64,000 bases of DNA from Heracleum sosnowskyi (GCA_030848705.1 CM061239.1:85418363-85482362); one strand, 5' to 3'. Shown: positions 1 through 10,624, counted from the stretch's first letter. Program-made: numbers and translations. Notes: generated by a model from the letters alone, not told the origin.

Positions 1-450
1 GGGGCTTTAATATTTGATTTTCCTAATATTTCTATTTTACAGAAAATGAGTTTATTTCTTTAACTACATCATAGAACTAATCTCATCTACTTATCTCGTA
101 TGAGCTTAAACAAATCCCAGTTACACATTTTATTTAACTAAAACAATTCATAATAAACATATATATAACATCACTGTCGTTGTCATCTCTAAGTTGGTTA
201 ATATAGTATTCGCTTTCTCCGTTTATATTTGCATAAATTAACAATGAAAATTATACCTACATAAATCAACAATGAATAGGTGATTTGTATGTAAATTCTG
301 TGATATGCGCCCTAAATAAGGTGATTTGTCACAAATAGGTGGGAGAAATTGGCTCTCAAGTCTCAACACAAACTAATACTATGGCTTTAGCAACATGATT
401 GCAAGAGTATCTTAGGTGGAGAGTATTTGGGGAGTATTTGGGGATGTATA
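1..450. other. AT-rich intergenic DNA
   Basis: No coding, RNA or clear repeat structure is seen. Near 270-345 there are two copies of the short motif GGTGATTTGT, which also occurs, inverted, inside the TIR element at 5291-6295, so fragments of that repeat family may be present. Confidence 0.5.
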
Positions 451-454
451 TGTA

Positions 455-2075
455 AAATTAATGACTTAATTGTAGTACGATGGCCTGAACTATAATTGTT
501 TTGCACAAAAATTTCCGAAATATAAAATGTGACACTTGCATAGCTGAACTAAATATTTTTTAACAGGCAATTGCATTCTGTTGATTCCCACAAACGGACG
601 TTAAGTTTATGAGGGTAAAATTGTCAAGAATCATTTAAGGCAATTTTGATACATTATAAGGTGTATATATTAATTTATGAGGGTAAAATTTAAGGCAATT
701 TGATCAAATAGAAGCTAAATTAGCCCAGAAACTAGAAACAAGTCCCAGATCAATTTTTGATCACTGATTATAACTACAAAAATCACCCGTTTGTACCACA
801 CTGATCACTATTTCGTATTAAATAAATCAGTCAAATATTAATATATGCATACATGTATTTATGCTCTATATCACCATCATATAACCCCTAACTGCAATGA
901 TGAGTCTCCTACCACTATTGTTGTCACATGCCAACACATATCGCAACCGTCTATTACCACAACTTGTCGCTACCCGTTATCATGATCACTTATTATCATT
1001 ATCTACCACTTACCGCCACCACGGACCCACCCCACGTCACATGCCGTCACCACGGACCTCCTACCATCATCATTGACCATCAACCATCGACCACCAATAA
1101 CTATCATAACAAGATTTCGTATTTTACAAAAAGTAAAAATTTATGATTTTCAGTATATAAAATAGTAATCACCAGTGTATAAACGGGTGATTTCACTAGT
1201 ATAAAATAGTGATCCAGATCTAGTTTCTAGTTTCTAGACTAATTTGGGTTCTATTGGAGTAAGACCCTATATATATAACCCCAATTAAGTAGCTTCAAAC
1301 TATAACCTCCAAAACTTCAATTGTATTTGTATATATAACCCCGACATAAATATAGTCTGGTTGATGTCCTTCTCCTCTTTGCAATTGTATTTTTCCTCTT
1401 GGATTTTGGGTGGATAGATCCTGACAATTTTAATGGCTTTGGTTCCTAGAGGAGCTTGTGAGTGTAATTTGTAAAGCTGATGTCATATCCAAATCCATAT
1501 ACTACATTGTGAGTGTAAAATTAACAACTTCTTCCAGGATAACCACTCGAAGAATCAGGACCCAAGTTCATATCATTCATTGATACACTCGTGAATGCCT
1601 CTAGATACCAAGTCAGGGGGTAATCATACACCTATTTTCAGTTAAAATGGAGAAAAATTGACTAAGAGTTGATGGCAATAATTTTTTTAAGAATATATAT
1701 GTCTACCTCCTTTATCATTTCCAATGAATATGAAGTACTCATCGACATGTAAGTAATCAACATATACTGCATACAATTGGGTGTATTCAACAGCTTTGTT
1801 TGATTGTGAGTTACGATTAAAGAGTTGGATCTTAGGGTTGTTGTCATATAATTTGGGATTATATATCTATTATGTATCAAAATAGAAATGATCTTGGACA
1901 ATTTCACCCTCATAAAACTAACGTCCGTGGTCCGTTTGTGAAATTTCACGGAATGCAATCGTGTGTTAAAAACATTTCAGTTCAGCTATGCAAGTGTTAC
2001 ATTTTATATTTGGGCCATTTTTGTGCAAAAAAGTTGTAGTTCGTGCCATCTTACTGCAATTAAGTCAAAATTAAG
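455..2075. repeat. Large inverted-repeat (foldback/TIR) element
   Basis: The left arm, about 455-690, recurs in reverse complement at about 1835-2075. Shared blocks, in order from the outside, include GACTTAATTG, TTGCACAAAAAT, ATATAAAATGT, CACTTGCATAGCTGAACT, ATTGCATTC, CACAAACGGAC and TTATGAGGGT. The arms are over 200 bp, diverged by substitutions and small indels. The interior contains a second inverted repeat and no convincing ORF. This is the form of a non-autonomous TIR or foldback DNA transposon. The superfamily cannot be assigned because terminal bases and a target duplication are not certain. Confidence 0.7.
712..1262. repeat. Nested inverted repeat inside the larger element
   Basis: The left arm (about 712-830) and right arm (about 1150-1262) are reverse complements. 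Both carry AAATTAG, AGAAACTAGAAAC, GATCACT and AATCACCCGTTT in the same order. The loop between them (about 830-1150) is rich in short CCACCAT/ACCAC triplet-like runs. The 72-codon open frame at 928-1146 has the low-complexity composition of such runs and is not taken as a gene. It looks like a smaller TIR element, either inserted into the larger one or forming its core. Confidence 0.65.
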
Positions 2076-2282
2076 AGATGTGCATTTTTTAATCTGAAAA
2101 TTTTGAATTTTATGGTAATGGTAGAATAGATTAGACCTTTAGAGAGGAAGGATGGGAGAGCGTGATGCATTGAAACAGACATGAAAAAAAGAGGAGAGAA
2201 TTGGAGTGACCAGAGTTGAAAAATCTTATATGTGGCAAGTAAGATAAAGAGGAGCAGAGGACATAATTGCAAAATTGTAACC

Positions 2283-2330
2283 TTGTATTTGGGCCTTAAT
2301 TGAGTTCTCGGTTCTCATATTTAAAATGGT
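2283..2330 (-). repeat. Single terminus of the GAGAACTGAGAC TIR family
   Basis: The reverse complement contains ATGAGAACCATTT, then ATGAGAACCGAGAACTCA. It matches the terminal repeats of the 5291-6295 element (ATGAGACCATTT then ATGAGAACTGAGAC). No matching partner terminus was found, so this is a fragment or a diverged end. The rest of 2080-2650 shows nothing recognisable. Confidence 0.45.
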
Positions 2331-2654
2331 TCTCATCATGTCTAAATTATGAGTATTTTATGTTATTAGTATGGCTAGCTGAGTTATACAGTGCTTGACA
2401 ACGATCCATTGTCCTTTGGACGCATGCTAACAAACATACATGCTAAATTAAAGAAAATAGCAGCTCCTAGACGAATGCATGCTCACCACCTAATACATGC
2501 TAACTTACCAACTCATGGATGGATGCATGCTTAGAGAATCAACTTGGAACTATTAGTGATAATTCAAAACTTCATGACAATTTAAATTATAATTCTATAA
2601 TAGATTTGTTTAGTTTATTGGAACAAATTGAATATGAAATTCACCTCTTAAAAA

Positions 2655-2775
2655 TCCCCTGAATTATGGCCTAGTGGTTACCCCTCTCCTCGTCACTAGA
2701 GATTGAAGGTTCAGGCCTTGGCCTAGGCTCATGTGTGCGGATATATATCTTGCAACAGACTTGGCAAAAAAAAAA
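2655..2775 (+). mobile_element. Short tRNA-derived SINE
   Basis: An RNA polymerase III promoter-like A box, TGGCCTAGTGG, lies at 2667-2677 and a B-box-like GGTTCAGGCC at 2708-2717, about 30 bp apart. A poly(A) run follows at 2766-2775. This is the layout of plant tRNA-related SINEs. It is short, and neither the 5' end nor a target duplication could be fixed by eye. Confidence 0.6.
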
Positions 2776-2935
2776 TATAGATATAAAAAATGTTCCTCTA
2801 GTTACAGAATGGAGAGACTGCATTTCGGGGTCTGTTTGAACTTTGAATAACAAATGTGCACTTTTTCAAGTACATGGAAACAAGAGGATGCAATTCTTTT
2901 ATATTGATAATGTACATAAATGTACTCTTAAGCAG

Positions 2936-3803
2936 GGTGCACACCTAGTAAATATTGCTCGAGGGGGTCTTCTGAACTACGAGGCTGTTCTATGCCATCT
3001 TAAATCAGGCCACTTGGGAGGGTTAGGCATCGATGTTGCTTGGACAGAACCATTTGATCCAGATGATCCTGTCTTTAAGTTCCCAAATGTGATACTCACA
3101 CCTCATGTTGCAGGCGTCACAGAATTTTCCTATAGGTCAATGGCAAAGGTATGGATCTTATAATAATCTTATTGAATGGTTATAGTCCAGATAACAACGT
3201 CAAATCTCGTGCATGTTGTTATTCCTAAACTACATTTTCGTATATTTAAACCTTCTGTCTGAATCTTGATGAGATAACCATTAGAAACTGTACTATCAGT
3301 TGATATTCATACTTGATTTGGGGATGGAGTATTATGAAATACTAGCTTAAATCCCGTGGGATGCATGGATTATATTTTACTATTTGTTATTTATTATTTA
3401 TTATTTTCAATATTTGTTATTTTATTATCTGTAATTTAATATGTATTAGTAACACACACTATGGTGAAACTAACCTTTACTTGATTCATAATGACAACAG
3501 CAGATTGACAAAATATGATGCTCTTTTAGAGGATAAGTACACTTATGTTAACATTTATGGTCATGCAGGAACATAATAGTTTGTTTTGATATTTATCTGC
3601 AAAGCTAAAAATGCTCTTTTTTATTAAATGGCCAAAGCTTTAAACCCTTGGTAGTAGTAACCGATAATCTATGTAGTATATACTACTTGTCTTCTTGCAC
3701 ATGCATTTTAATTTCTCAGTCAAATGTTCAACAGGTGGTGGGCGATGTAGCCATTCAACTGCGAGAAGGGGCTCCTTTGACTGGAATAGAGTTTGTCAAT
3801 TAA
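2936..3803 (+). CDS. D-isomer-specific 2-hydroxyacid dehydrogenase, last two exons
   Basis: Exon 2936-3148 (71 codons) follows an acceptor-like TTAAGCAG and ends AAAG before a GT donor. The last exon is 3735-3803 and ends in TAA. The first exon encodes the end of the NAD-binding domain. It has the conserved block LVNIARGG with the substrate-binding arginine, GLGIDVAWTEP, and the catalytic-histidine motif LTPHVAG. The last exon encodes VVGDVAIQLREG and ends GIEFVN. Both introns are phase 0 and the splice restores the family sequence MAK-VVGDV. The nearest relatives I recognise are plant phosphoglycerate-dehydrogenase-like proteins of the At1g72190 type, NAD(P)-dependent oxidoreductases whose substrate is not settled. 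The upstream exons, including the GxGxxG nucleotide motif, are not in the 2.9 kb to the left. Either a long transposon-filled intron separates them or this is a 3' gene fragment. No damage is seen in the two exons. Confidence 0.8.
3342..3372 (-). mobile_element. Helitron-like 3' terminus in the dehydrogenase intron
   Basis: Read on the minus strand, an imperfect hairpin (AATCCATG pairing with CACGGGATT) is followed a few bases later by CTAG, and the next base is T. This is the Helitron 3'-end signature: short hairpin, CTRR end, insertion before T. The element would extend to the right of 3342, within the 3149-3734 intron. No 5' TC end was identified. Confidence 0.5.
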
Positions 3804-4489
3804 TAATCCTAGTCTCATCCTCTGTTTCGAGTCAAAATCTGGACATATTTTGCTGGGGAGTATTTATTCTCTGGTTTATTTCCACCATATTCAGGTATTG
3901 ATTTAAAACTGTTGAGAGGTTTACAAAAGTGACATGTATTGAACAACCTAATCAGGCCACTACATTTATTTTTAATACAGAAACATGGAGGTGTCCTGTA
4001 CTTATTACAAGTAATTTTGACATAAAAAATAGGCATTATATGGATATGTTAAATCAAGTAACTATCATATTTAGATTAGAATTATGTAATACATGAATAT
4101 GTTAAATCAAGTAAATTAGATTAGAATTATTAACTAACCGTAGTTAGTTTAATAGGATGATAATGGCAAGTAAGATATTTTTTAATAAAATATATTGGTT
4201 TAAGATTTAGGAGTGCTCTCTAATTGGTTGTAAAATAATTAATAAATTTTCAAATAAGAAATGACATTAAGTTTTAGAAATTGCACCTGAAGCTTGTCTA
4301 TTTTCAAATAGTAAAAATGGAAACATTATTCTTACCGTAATCAGAAAAAGAATTGTGTAAGTAGTTGATTTTAACTCAACAAAAGAATATTCTGTGACAT
4401 GTCTTTTCTCAAAAACCAAGGTGGACGAGAGTTGATCATTTAAAGTCTCATTTAAACTTCAAGGTCATGCATAATTAAGTAAGTGAAGT
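3804..4489. other. AT-rich intergenic DNA
   Basis: This lies downstream of the dehydrogenase stop codon. Apart from AT-rich sequence expected around a 3' UTR there is no recognisable gene or repeat. A short duplicated stretch (ATATGTTAAATCAAGTAA, near 4042 and 4097) is present. Confidence 0.4.
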
Positions 4490-4930
4490 TTTAGTAAGAG
4501 GTCTACTAAAGGTAGAATTTACAAAGGATAGTCTGTGTGATGCTTAACATCATATAAAACTAAGAGAAGGCAATCAACTGATGAGCCTTTGCAATTACTT
4601 CAAATGGCCTTGTTTGGACCACTAAACATAGTGTAATTGTTAAGAAGAAATATGCCTGGGTGATTATTAATGATTTTTCAGGACATATATTTTAGCATCC
4701 AATGATGAAGCTAGTAAATTTATCATCAATCACATCAAAAAGGTTAATACTGATACCAAGTGTAGTGTCAAGACCATTAGGAGTGATCATAGAACATAGT
4801 TCAAGAATTATACATTAAAATAATTATATGATGAAAATGGAATTGCTTTGATTCTCAGTTCCTAAAGCATCACAACAAAATGGACAAAATGGTGTTGTTG
4901 AAAGAAAAAAAAGAACACTTATTGAATTTT
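4490..4930 (+). pseudogene. Decayed Ty1/copia integrase fragment
   Basis: Frame-broken translation gives the copia integrase order. First is a zinc-finger-side stretch (VEFTKDSLCDA), then a core start of the type ALFGPLNIV and KKKYAWVIINDFS, and finally QQNGQNGVVERKKRTLIE, which includes the region of the catalytic glutamate. Stops and frameshifts separate the blocks and the protein cannot be functional. No LTRs were found next to it. Confidence 0.65.
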
Positions 4931-5290
4931 ACCAAGCCACTTGATGAATTCACATCAAATTAGTAAGTGAGCTAGGTATGTTAAATCGTACTTGATTTCT
5001 AAATATTTTGTTAGTTTTAAATTACAGCCACTGAATTTTGTCTAAATTATTTATATTTTATCGAGTGATTTATTAATTTTATGAGAATAATTATTATTCA
5101 AAGAAAATTAAATAACTCAACTGATAAATTTTAAGTCAATTTACGGTCCTCGATTGATAAAACTTGTTACTTAAATGATAAAAATTAGAGGTTGACTTCT
5201 TTGGATTTGAACAATTTATTTGTAATGAGTTAAGGCATAAAGAAATAGCAGTCGAGTTACTAAATTAGCCATTGAATATACACATATATA
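4931..5290. other. AT-rich intergenic DNA
   Basis: Nothing recognisable is seen on either strand. Confidence 0.4.
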
Positions 5291-6295
5291 GGCAAGTGCT
5301 CAAATGAGACCATTTGTAAAATGAGAACTGAGACTCATTACCATCCACACATTTTTTATATTTATGTTAAATCCTGACCACACAATTTAGATGTTATTCA
5401 TATTTCTTCTCCACCCCCAACATTCATTTCTCATCCATTTACTTTCACCTACCACTCTTTTTCCCCTTTTCCTTCTTTCATGTCGATGATCACATCTACT
5501 TCTTTCTTCTGACCTCTTTTCTTCATCGTCAACATTCCTCCATCGTTGCCATACAATAACCATTGCCACAACCTCTGCCACCGTCATAAACGTCATTGCA
5601 ACTTTCCGTCTTTATATGTTTTTACAATTTTTTTGTTTAAATCTTGAAAGTTTCCCCTCCAACTTCTACTGATTTATACAAATCTCTTCATCGGAGGGCA
5701 AATTACCAAAGTTTACATACAAATCACCTTTTTAAAATACAAATCACCTTTTTATTTGGTGATTTGTATAAGTATATTTGGTGATTCGTATATAAAATGT
5801 GGTGATAACTCAAATCAGTTATTAAAAATTATGTCAACTACTGGTGTGAATCAGCGCCGCCGACGATGTTTTGAGATGCATCATATCTAAAAAAGGTAAT
5901 CGAAGATACTATAGTAGTGATTTGGCACTGATGGTAATGGTGAATGCGTGTTTATTGAGATAACGATGGTTATAGGACGATCGTGGATTTTGGTTAAAAA
6001 TTTAATGGATAGAGAAAACAATAGTGGTTGGAGAAGAGGGATGGGAAGAGAGAGATGGTTGTTAAGCGATGAATTAGGTGAGAAGCTTAATGAAGATAGA
6101 TGTTCTAGTGTGATGGTGATGGTTGTGATGGATGTGGTCATGGTGGAAGAGAGGAAGTGTTGCAGTGGCGATGGTGGCAAAGTTAGTTAGTAACATATAA
6201 AATATGTTATTTATGTGCGTGTATGTAATTATAATATAATTTTATAATTGGGGTCTCAGTTCTCATTATAAGAGAGACTCATTGAAGCAACCCCC
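5291..6295. mobile_element. Non-autonomous TIR DNA transposon, about 1 kb
   Basis: The left end (GGCAAGTGCTCAAATGAGAC, then ATGAGAACTGAGAC) and the reverse complement of the right end (GGGGGTTGCTTCAATGAGTC, then ATGAGAACTGAGAC) are related terminal repeats of about 45 bp. Both ends are flanked by TA (5289-5290 and 6296-6297), consistent with, but not proof of, a TA duplication. The interior has an imperfect palindrome of CAAATCACC/GGTGATTTG near 5705-5790 and GATGGTGATGG-type low-complexity sequence. Open frames inside (5887-6190, both strands) overlap antisense in that low-complexity tract and are not called as genes. Related ends occur at 2283-2330 and 27521-27600. Confidence 0.65.
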
Positions 6296-6449
6296 TATTA
6301 TTCTATTTACAGTAACATATACTTTTGCATCAATAAGAATTTGCCATGCCATTTCTTTTATTTTAGGCAAAACACATCAACTAGCCCCTTAACTTGAACA
6401 TAAAATTCTATTAAGCCCTCCAACTTGTCAAGATCTTGCTTATCTTTAT

Positions 6450-6669
6450 TGATAATATTGAAGAATCAATCAGAATTATAGTAGTTTATAGTATATGGAA
6501 AGAATTACAGAGTAAAGAAATGGGGAAGAAACAGATTATAACACAGATTGTGCTACAAATTCTTACATAAACTAACAGAATGACCCTTCCAGTGATTATA
6601 TACTAAACTCAATTGATATGTTTTCCCGCCTTTTTCTAACTGACTGAACAATCGGGTCGGGTCATGACA
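6450..6669 (-). mobile_element. 3' LTR of the Reina-like gypsy element
   Basis: On the minus strand a purine-rich tract (AGGGGAAGCAAT, 6670-6681) immediately precedes TGTCATGACC, and the segment ends CA at 6450. This gives a 220-bp LTR with TG..CA ends. Short LTRs are usual for Reina-type chromoviruses. The partner LTR is missing, so the boundaries rest on ends and polypurine tract alone. Confidence 0.55.
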
Positions 6670-6671
6670 AT

Positions 6672-7212
6672 TGCTTCCCCTAAAAAAACACCAGCTTGTC
6701 CTCAAGCTCGGAAATTAGAAAATTGTTGTTGAATGAATGACATGTCCTCCCACCTCAACCTTGTCCATTCCTTTCTAATGAATGAGCCACTGTATTACTG
6801 GTATATCATTTCTCATAATCTGTCTCCTCTGTAAAACATCCAAAGGTTCCAAAATCAACAAATCACCCTGATCATACTCTGGCAAATTTCCTACAGAAAT
6901 TGGAATTGTTCCCACATGTTTCTTAAGTAGTGAAACATGGAATACTGGATGAACTTTTGAATGTTCTGGAAGCTTAAGTTTGTAAGCCACATATCCTATC
7001 TTCTGTAACACTTGGAAAGGTCCAAAGAATTTAGCAGCAAGTTTCAATGAACTCCGGATAGCTACAGATTGCTGTCTATACGGCTGAAGTCTGAGATAAA
7101 CCCAATCACCCACTGTTAACACCATATCAGTACGATTTTGATCTGCAAAATACTTCATTCTTTGCTGAGCTTTAACCAAATTTTCCTTTATCCCCTGTAA
7201 AACCTGAATTCT
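6672..7212 (-). pseudogene. Integrase C-terminus and chromodomain-like tail, Reina-like gypsy
   Basis: The frame is open from an in-frame TAG at 7213-7215 down to about 6740. It encodes the post-core integrase region: KAQQRMKYFADQNR, VGDWVYLRLQPYRQQS, KFFGPFQVLQKIGYVAYKL and HPVFHVSLLKKHVG. A chromodomain-like tail follows (LQRRQIMRN, then a WED motif reached only after a stop). Chromodomains guide chromovirus integration to chromatin. A further in-frame stop interrupts the tail just upstream of the polypurine tract, so the product is broken. Confidence 0.7.
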
Positions 7213-7930
7213 CTATTGTAGTAAGTCTTGAGCTGCAGGAATTATCATATCCTGTGGTGAACCCATGTTCAATGGAATTGGTTTCACCCCATATAAGGCT
7301 TCATGAGGGGTGACTCCCAAACTGGTATGAAACGATGTATTATACCAAAACTCGGCCATTGGTAACCATTTCGTCCAACTATGAGGTCTTTCACTTGTAA
7401 AACACCTTAGATACGACTCCAAGCATTGATTAAGTCTCTTAGTCTGTCCATCAGATTGAGGATGATACGTAGTACTGAAATGTAGATTAATTCCCAATTT
7501 CTGAAATAAGGTGGTCCAGAAAATACTTTTAAATTTTTTATCTCTGTCACTTACCACTGATGTTAGCAACCCATGTAATTTAAAGACATTATCCAGAAAC
7601 ACCTTAGCCACATCTTTTGCAGTAAATGGATGTTTTAAAGCAATAAAATATCCATATTTGGATAACCTATCCACTACCACTAATACTGTATCCATACCTT
7701 CAGATTCTGGCATATGCTCCACAAAATCTAGAGAAATGTCCTTCCATGGTTCAATAGGCACTTCCAATGGTTGCAAAAGGCCAGGATACTGAACATACTC
7801 ACTTTTACTTCTTTGACAAATTTCACAACTCCTAATCAAGTTCACAATATCTGTCTTCATGTGAGGCCAAAAGAAAATGAGTTTAGCTCTTTGTAAACAA
7901 GCTGTTTGACCAGAATGACCCCCAAATAAT
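7213..7930 (-). pseudogene. Integrase zinc finger and catalytic core, Reina-like gypsy
   Basis: From about 7930 the frame reads GGHSGQTACLQRAKLIFFWPHMK, then SCEICQRSK. This is the HHCC finger with its first histidine side lost by the frameshift. Then come the core motifs LDFVEHMP (first Asp), VVSDRDKKFKS (second Asp) and HPQSDGQTKRLNQ. In the last, Lys replaces the catalytic Glu (usual form QTERLN). It ends at an in-frame TAG (7213-7215), with the C-terminal part continuing in the same frame. A one-base shift near 7925, within a run of five G, separates it from the RT part. With a missing catalytic residue, a frameshift and a stop, the enzyme is dead. Confidence 0.8.
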
Positions 7931-9200
7931 GGAGAGTATTAATAAGTTGCTTTCTGACATCCCCATTACTTCCCACATAAATCTTCCATCCTTTCTTTAA
8001 TATACCATGAACATATTGGTAATCATTAACTGCATCAGGAGTCGGTAACAATTGACTAATGATTTGTTGACAGTCTTCATCATTCTCATAACTAAGAATC
8101 ACATGTTGCATCCATAAAGGTTGAACTACATATATAACATTCACCACTATTGTGTCAGAAATATCAGAATTTAAACTTCTTGATAGAGCATCAACATCAA
8201 TATTTTCAGAACCTTTTTTATATTGAATCTCATAATCCAATCCAAAAAGTCTGGTCATCCATTTATACTGTAAAGGAGTATGCAATTGTTGTTCTAGCAA
8301 ATATTTCAGGGCATGATGATCTGTTTTAATGATAAAATGATTGCTTACCAAATAATGTTTCCATTTTGTGACAGCCATAACCAAAGCTAACAACTCTTTT
8401 TCATAAACAGAAAAACCCAAGTCCTTACTGTTAAATGACTTAATGAGATAAGCCAATGGTTTGGAGTTCTGCATTATGACTGCTCCCATACCCTTAGAAC
8501 AAGAATCTGTTTCTAAAACAAATGGATGAGTAAAATCTGGCATTGCTAATACATGGGTAGTACTCAAAGCTTTCTTCAATGTATTAAAAGCTTCATCAGC
8601 CTCAGGATTCCAAGAAAATCTATCTTTTTTTAACAAATTTGTCAGTGGTCTTGAAATCACTCCATATCCCTTGATGAACCTTCTATAATATCCCGATAAA
8701 CCTAAAAATCCTCTTAAACCCTTAACATTGGTAGGAATTGGCCAAGACATTACCCCTTCCACCTTGGTAGGATCCATACTAACACCTTTTTCAGATATTA
8801 AGTGACCCAAGTAATCCACATAAGGAACAACAAATGTACACTTAGACATTTTGGCAAACAGTTGATTCTCTTGTAAAACTGATAATACAATTTCTAGATG
8901 TGCAGCATGACTTTTCAAGTTAGGACTATAGACAAGAATGTCATCAAAGAATACTAAAACAAATTTTCTGAGATAAGGCTGAAAAATTTGGTTCATTAAA
9001 GCCCGAAAGGTTGCTGGAGCATTGGTTAAACCAAAAGGTAAAACAATGAATTCAAAATGACCATTATGGGTTTGGAAAGCTGTTTTGGCAGTGTCTGAAG
9101 GCTTGACCAATATTTGACGATATCCTGATCTTAAATCCAACTTAGAAAATATCTTAGACCCATGTAACTCATCCAAAAGTTCATCTAGAGGAGCACTCTC
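7857..9200 (-). pseudogene. Reverse transcriptase and RNase H, Reina-like gypsy
   Basis: A 439-codon frame covers RT from the palm onward. It has KIFSKLDLRSGYRQI, FGLTNAPATFRALMN and the active site VFFDDILVYS. RNase H follows, with LETDSCSKGMGAVI, YEKELLA, KTDHHALKYLL and ENIDVDALSR. The order and wording fit Reina-type chromoviruses. The fingers, the protease and all of gag are missing. The RT match stops at about 9193-9200, where unrelated sequence begins, so the element is truncated there. The start codon at 9176 is internal and not a true initiator. Confidence 0.85.
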
Positions 9201-9320
9201 TTAGTAAAGTTTCTCATATTTCAAACTTTTAATGTATTTCAATTCTGTAGCTTAATGCAATTTTTACTTTTAGTAGTATATCTTTAAATGAGGTTTTTTT
9301 TTTATCATCAAGACCTTTAA

Positions 9321-9360
9321 TTTATGCCTGATTCTCAACCAGGCATAAATTGGGGGAGAT
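9321..9360 (+). other. Perfect hairpin plus polypurine tract before a copia LTR
   Basis: TTTATGCCTG (9321-9330) and CAGGCATAAA (9340-9349) form a 10-bp perfect stem with a 9-nt loop. TTGGGGGAGA follows at once, a plus-strand polypurine tract of copia type, next to the LTR start at 9361. The 9203-9320 stretch upstream is AT-rich, with no readable coding. Confidence 0.6.
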
Positions 9361-10115
9361 TGTTAGGAATTATGTTGATGATAACTAAAACTAACTTAGT
9401 AAAAATTTGTATAAGTGAAAATGTAGCATTCAAAGGATGACATGTATATACAGTATCCGTTGAAGGGTAGCTTATCTACAGATAAGACTCAATGTAACAT
9501 GATTTTGTATTTCTGAGATAGTAGTTGAAGTATTAGTTTTAAGCTGAGTAAGTCTTGTTGACTATCAACGGATATGTAGAATATGGAGACTAATTGTAAA
9601 TAGTCTATACCTTGTAATTTTGCATAAGTGAAATTGAGTTTCAGCGGATAGTCATTCAGCTTTCAACGGATGAAACCACAATATTTCAACGGATGCGGCT
9701 CAAACAATCTCAACAGATGCCATCTTTATTATTGGTACCTGACACTGTAAAAAGTACAGTTCAGACAGAGCACACGGGTTGACAGAATACAAAGAGCATG
9801 AAAACCAGTATTTCTGGTAAACACGGAAGAAAAAGAAGCATTCTGTTTTCTTTGATCGGGTGTGACAATACCATAAAAGACAACCGGCCAAAAGGGCAAG
9901 CCATCAACAATGGACCACTACTCAAAACAGAGAAACAAATATTTTGGACTCTATTAAATCTTGTATTATTAGATGTTCAATTTGACTTGTAAACTTGGGA
10001 TATATAACCAAGTGTATCACTGTTTTAGTAGCAAGAAATAGTTAGGTTTTCAAGAGCAAAAAACATTATCCTTTGTAAATATTTACATATAATTGTTCAT
10101 ATATAAATAACTATG
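9361..10115 (+). mobile_element. 3' LTR of a plus-strand copia (SIRE-like) element
   Basis: It begins TGTTAGGAATTATG directly after the polypurine tract. It contains a TATA-like GATATATAACC near 9998 and a cluster of CAACGGAT motifs (9455-9718). The right end is not defined; 10115 is an estimate. The internal coding region is absent on its left, where the Reina-like RT is cut off instead. The short open frames at 9700-9992 lie inside the LTR and are not genes. Confidence 0.6.
9455..9718 (+). repeat. Cluster of six TCAACGGAT-type motifs in the LTR
   Basis: Copies are at 9455-9463 (inverted, ATCCGTTGA), 9564-9572, 9641-9649 (TCAGCGGAT), 9663-9671, 9685-9693 and 9710-9718 (TCAACAGAT). Spacing shortens towards the right. 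Repeated short boxes upstream of the transcription start act as enhancers in some plant copia LTRs such as Tnt1 and Tto1; here the role is inferred. Confidence 0.6.
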
Positions 10116-10624
10116 CCCATTTTTATATTGTTCCATCTTATTATATCATTTACCTAATATACGTAGAGAATCATATTGATAATTTTATGATTGCCACCTA
10201 TTGAAATAAATTTTGCACAAAAGTTGCCGAAAATGAAATGGACGAAAAATAAAATAAAAACTAGTGTATAATGATATGTCAATGGTTGACAAGGTTTATG
10301 TCAATTAATATGAGATGTTAATGCTATTGAGGAACTAAACATATTAAAAGTTTATGACATATTATTAAAACTTACAGGTGAGGAACTAGAATATAGGTGT
10401 ATTTGACAACAAGTTTAATCCCATCTAAAACTAATTTGAATGATTTAGATGTCAAATTATTTGCTACGTTCTTTCCAAAATCAATGACAAATTGTGTGCA
10501 AAATGTTTGCAAATGTAGTAACCGCACCATCCCTCCCTCTTTGATAAGAAAGAAGAGTCTAGTTATGTTTTAGTAGATGTTTATACTAATTATATCCTTA
10601 TATATAATTGATGTAAAGGAGTTA
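10116..10624. other. AT-rich DNA without recognised features
   Basis: It contains no convincing coding or repeat structure. It may include the true end of the LTR to the left. Confidence 0.4.

Noticed and set aside
928..1146. 72-codon His/Thr/Pro-rich frame
   Set aside because: The composition comes from CCACCAT-type triplet runs in the loop of an inverted repeat.
5887..6190. Overlapping frames on both strands, about 80-97 codons
   Set aside because: They lie antisense to each other in a GATGGTG-type low-complexity tract within a TIR element.
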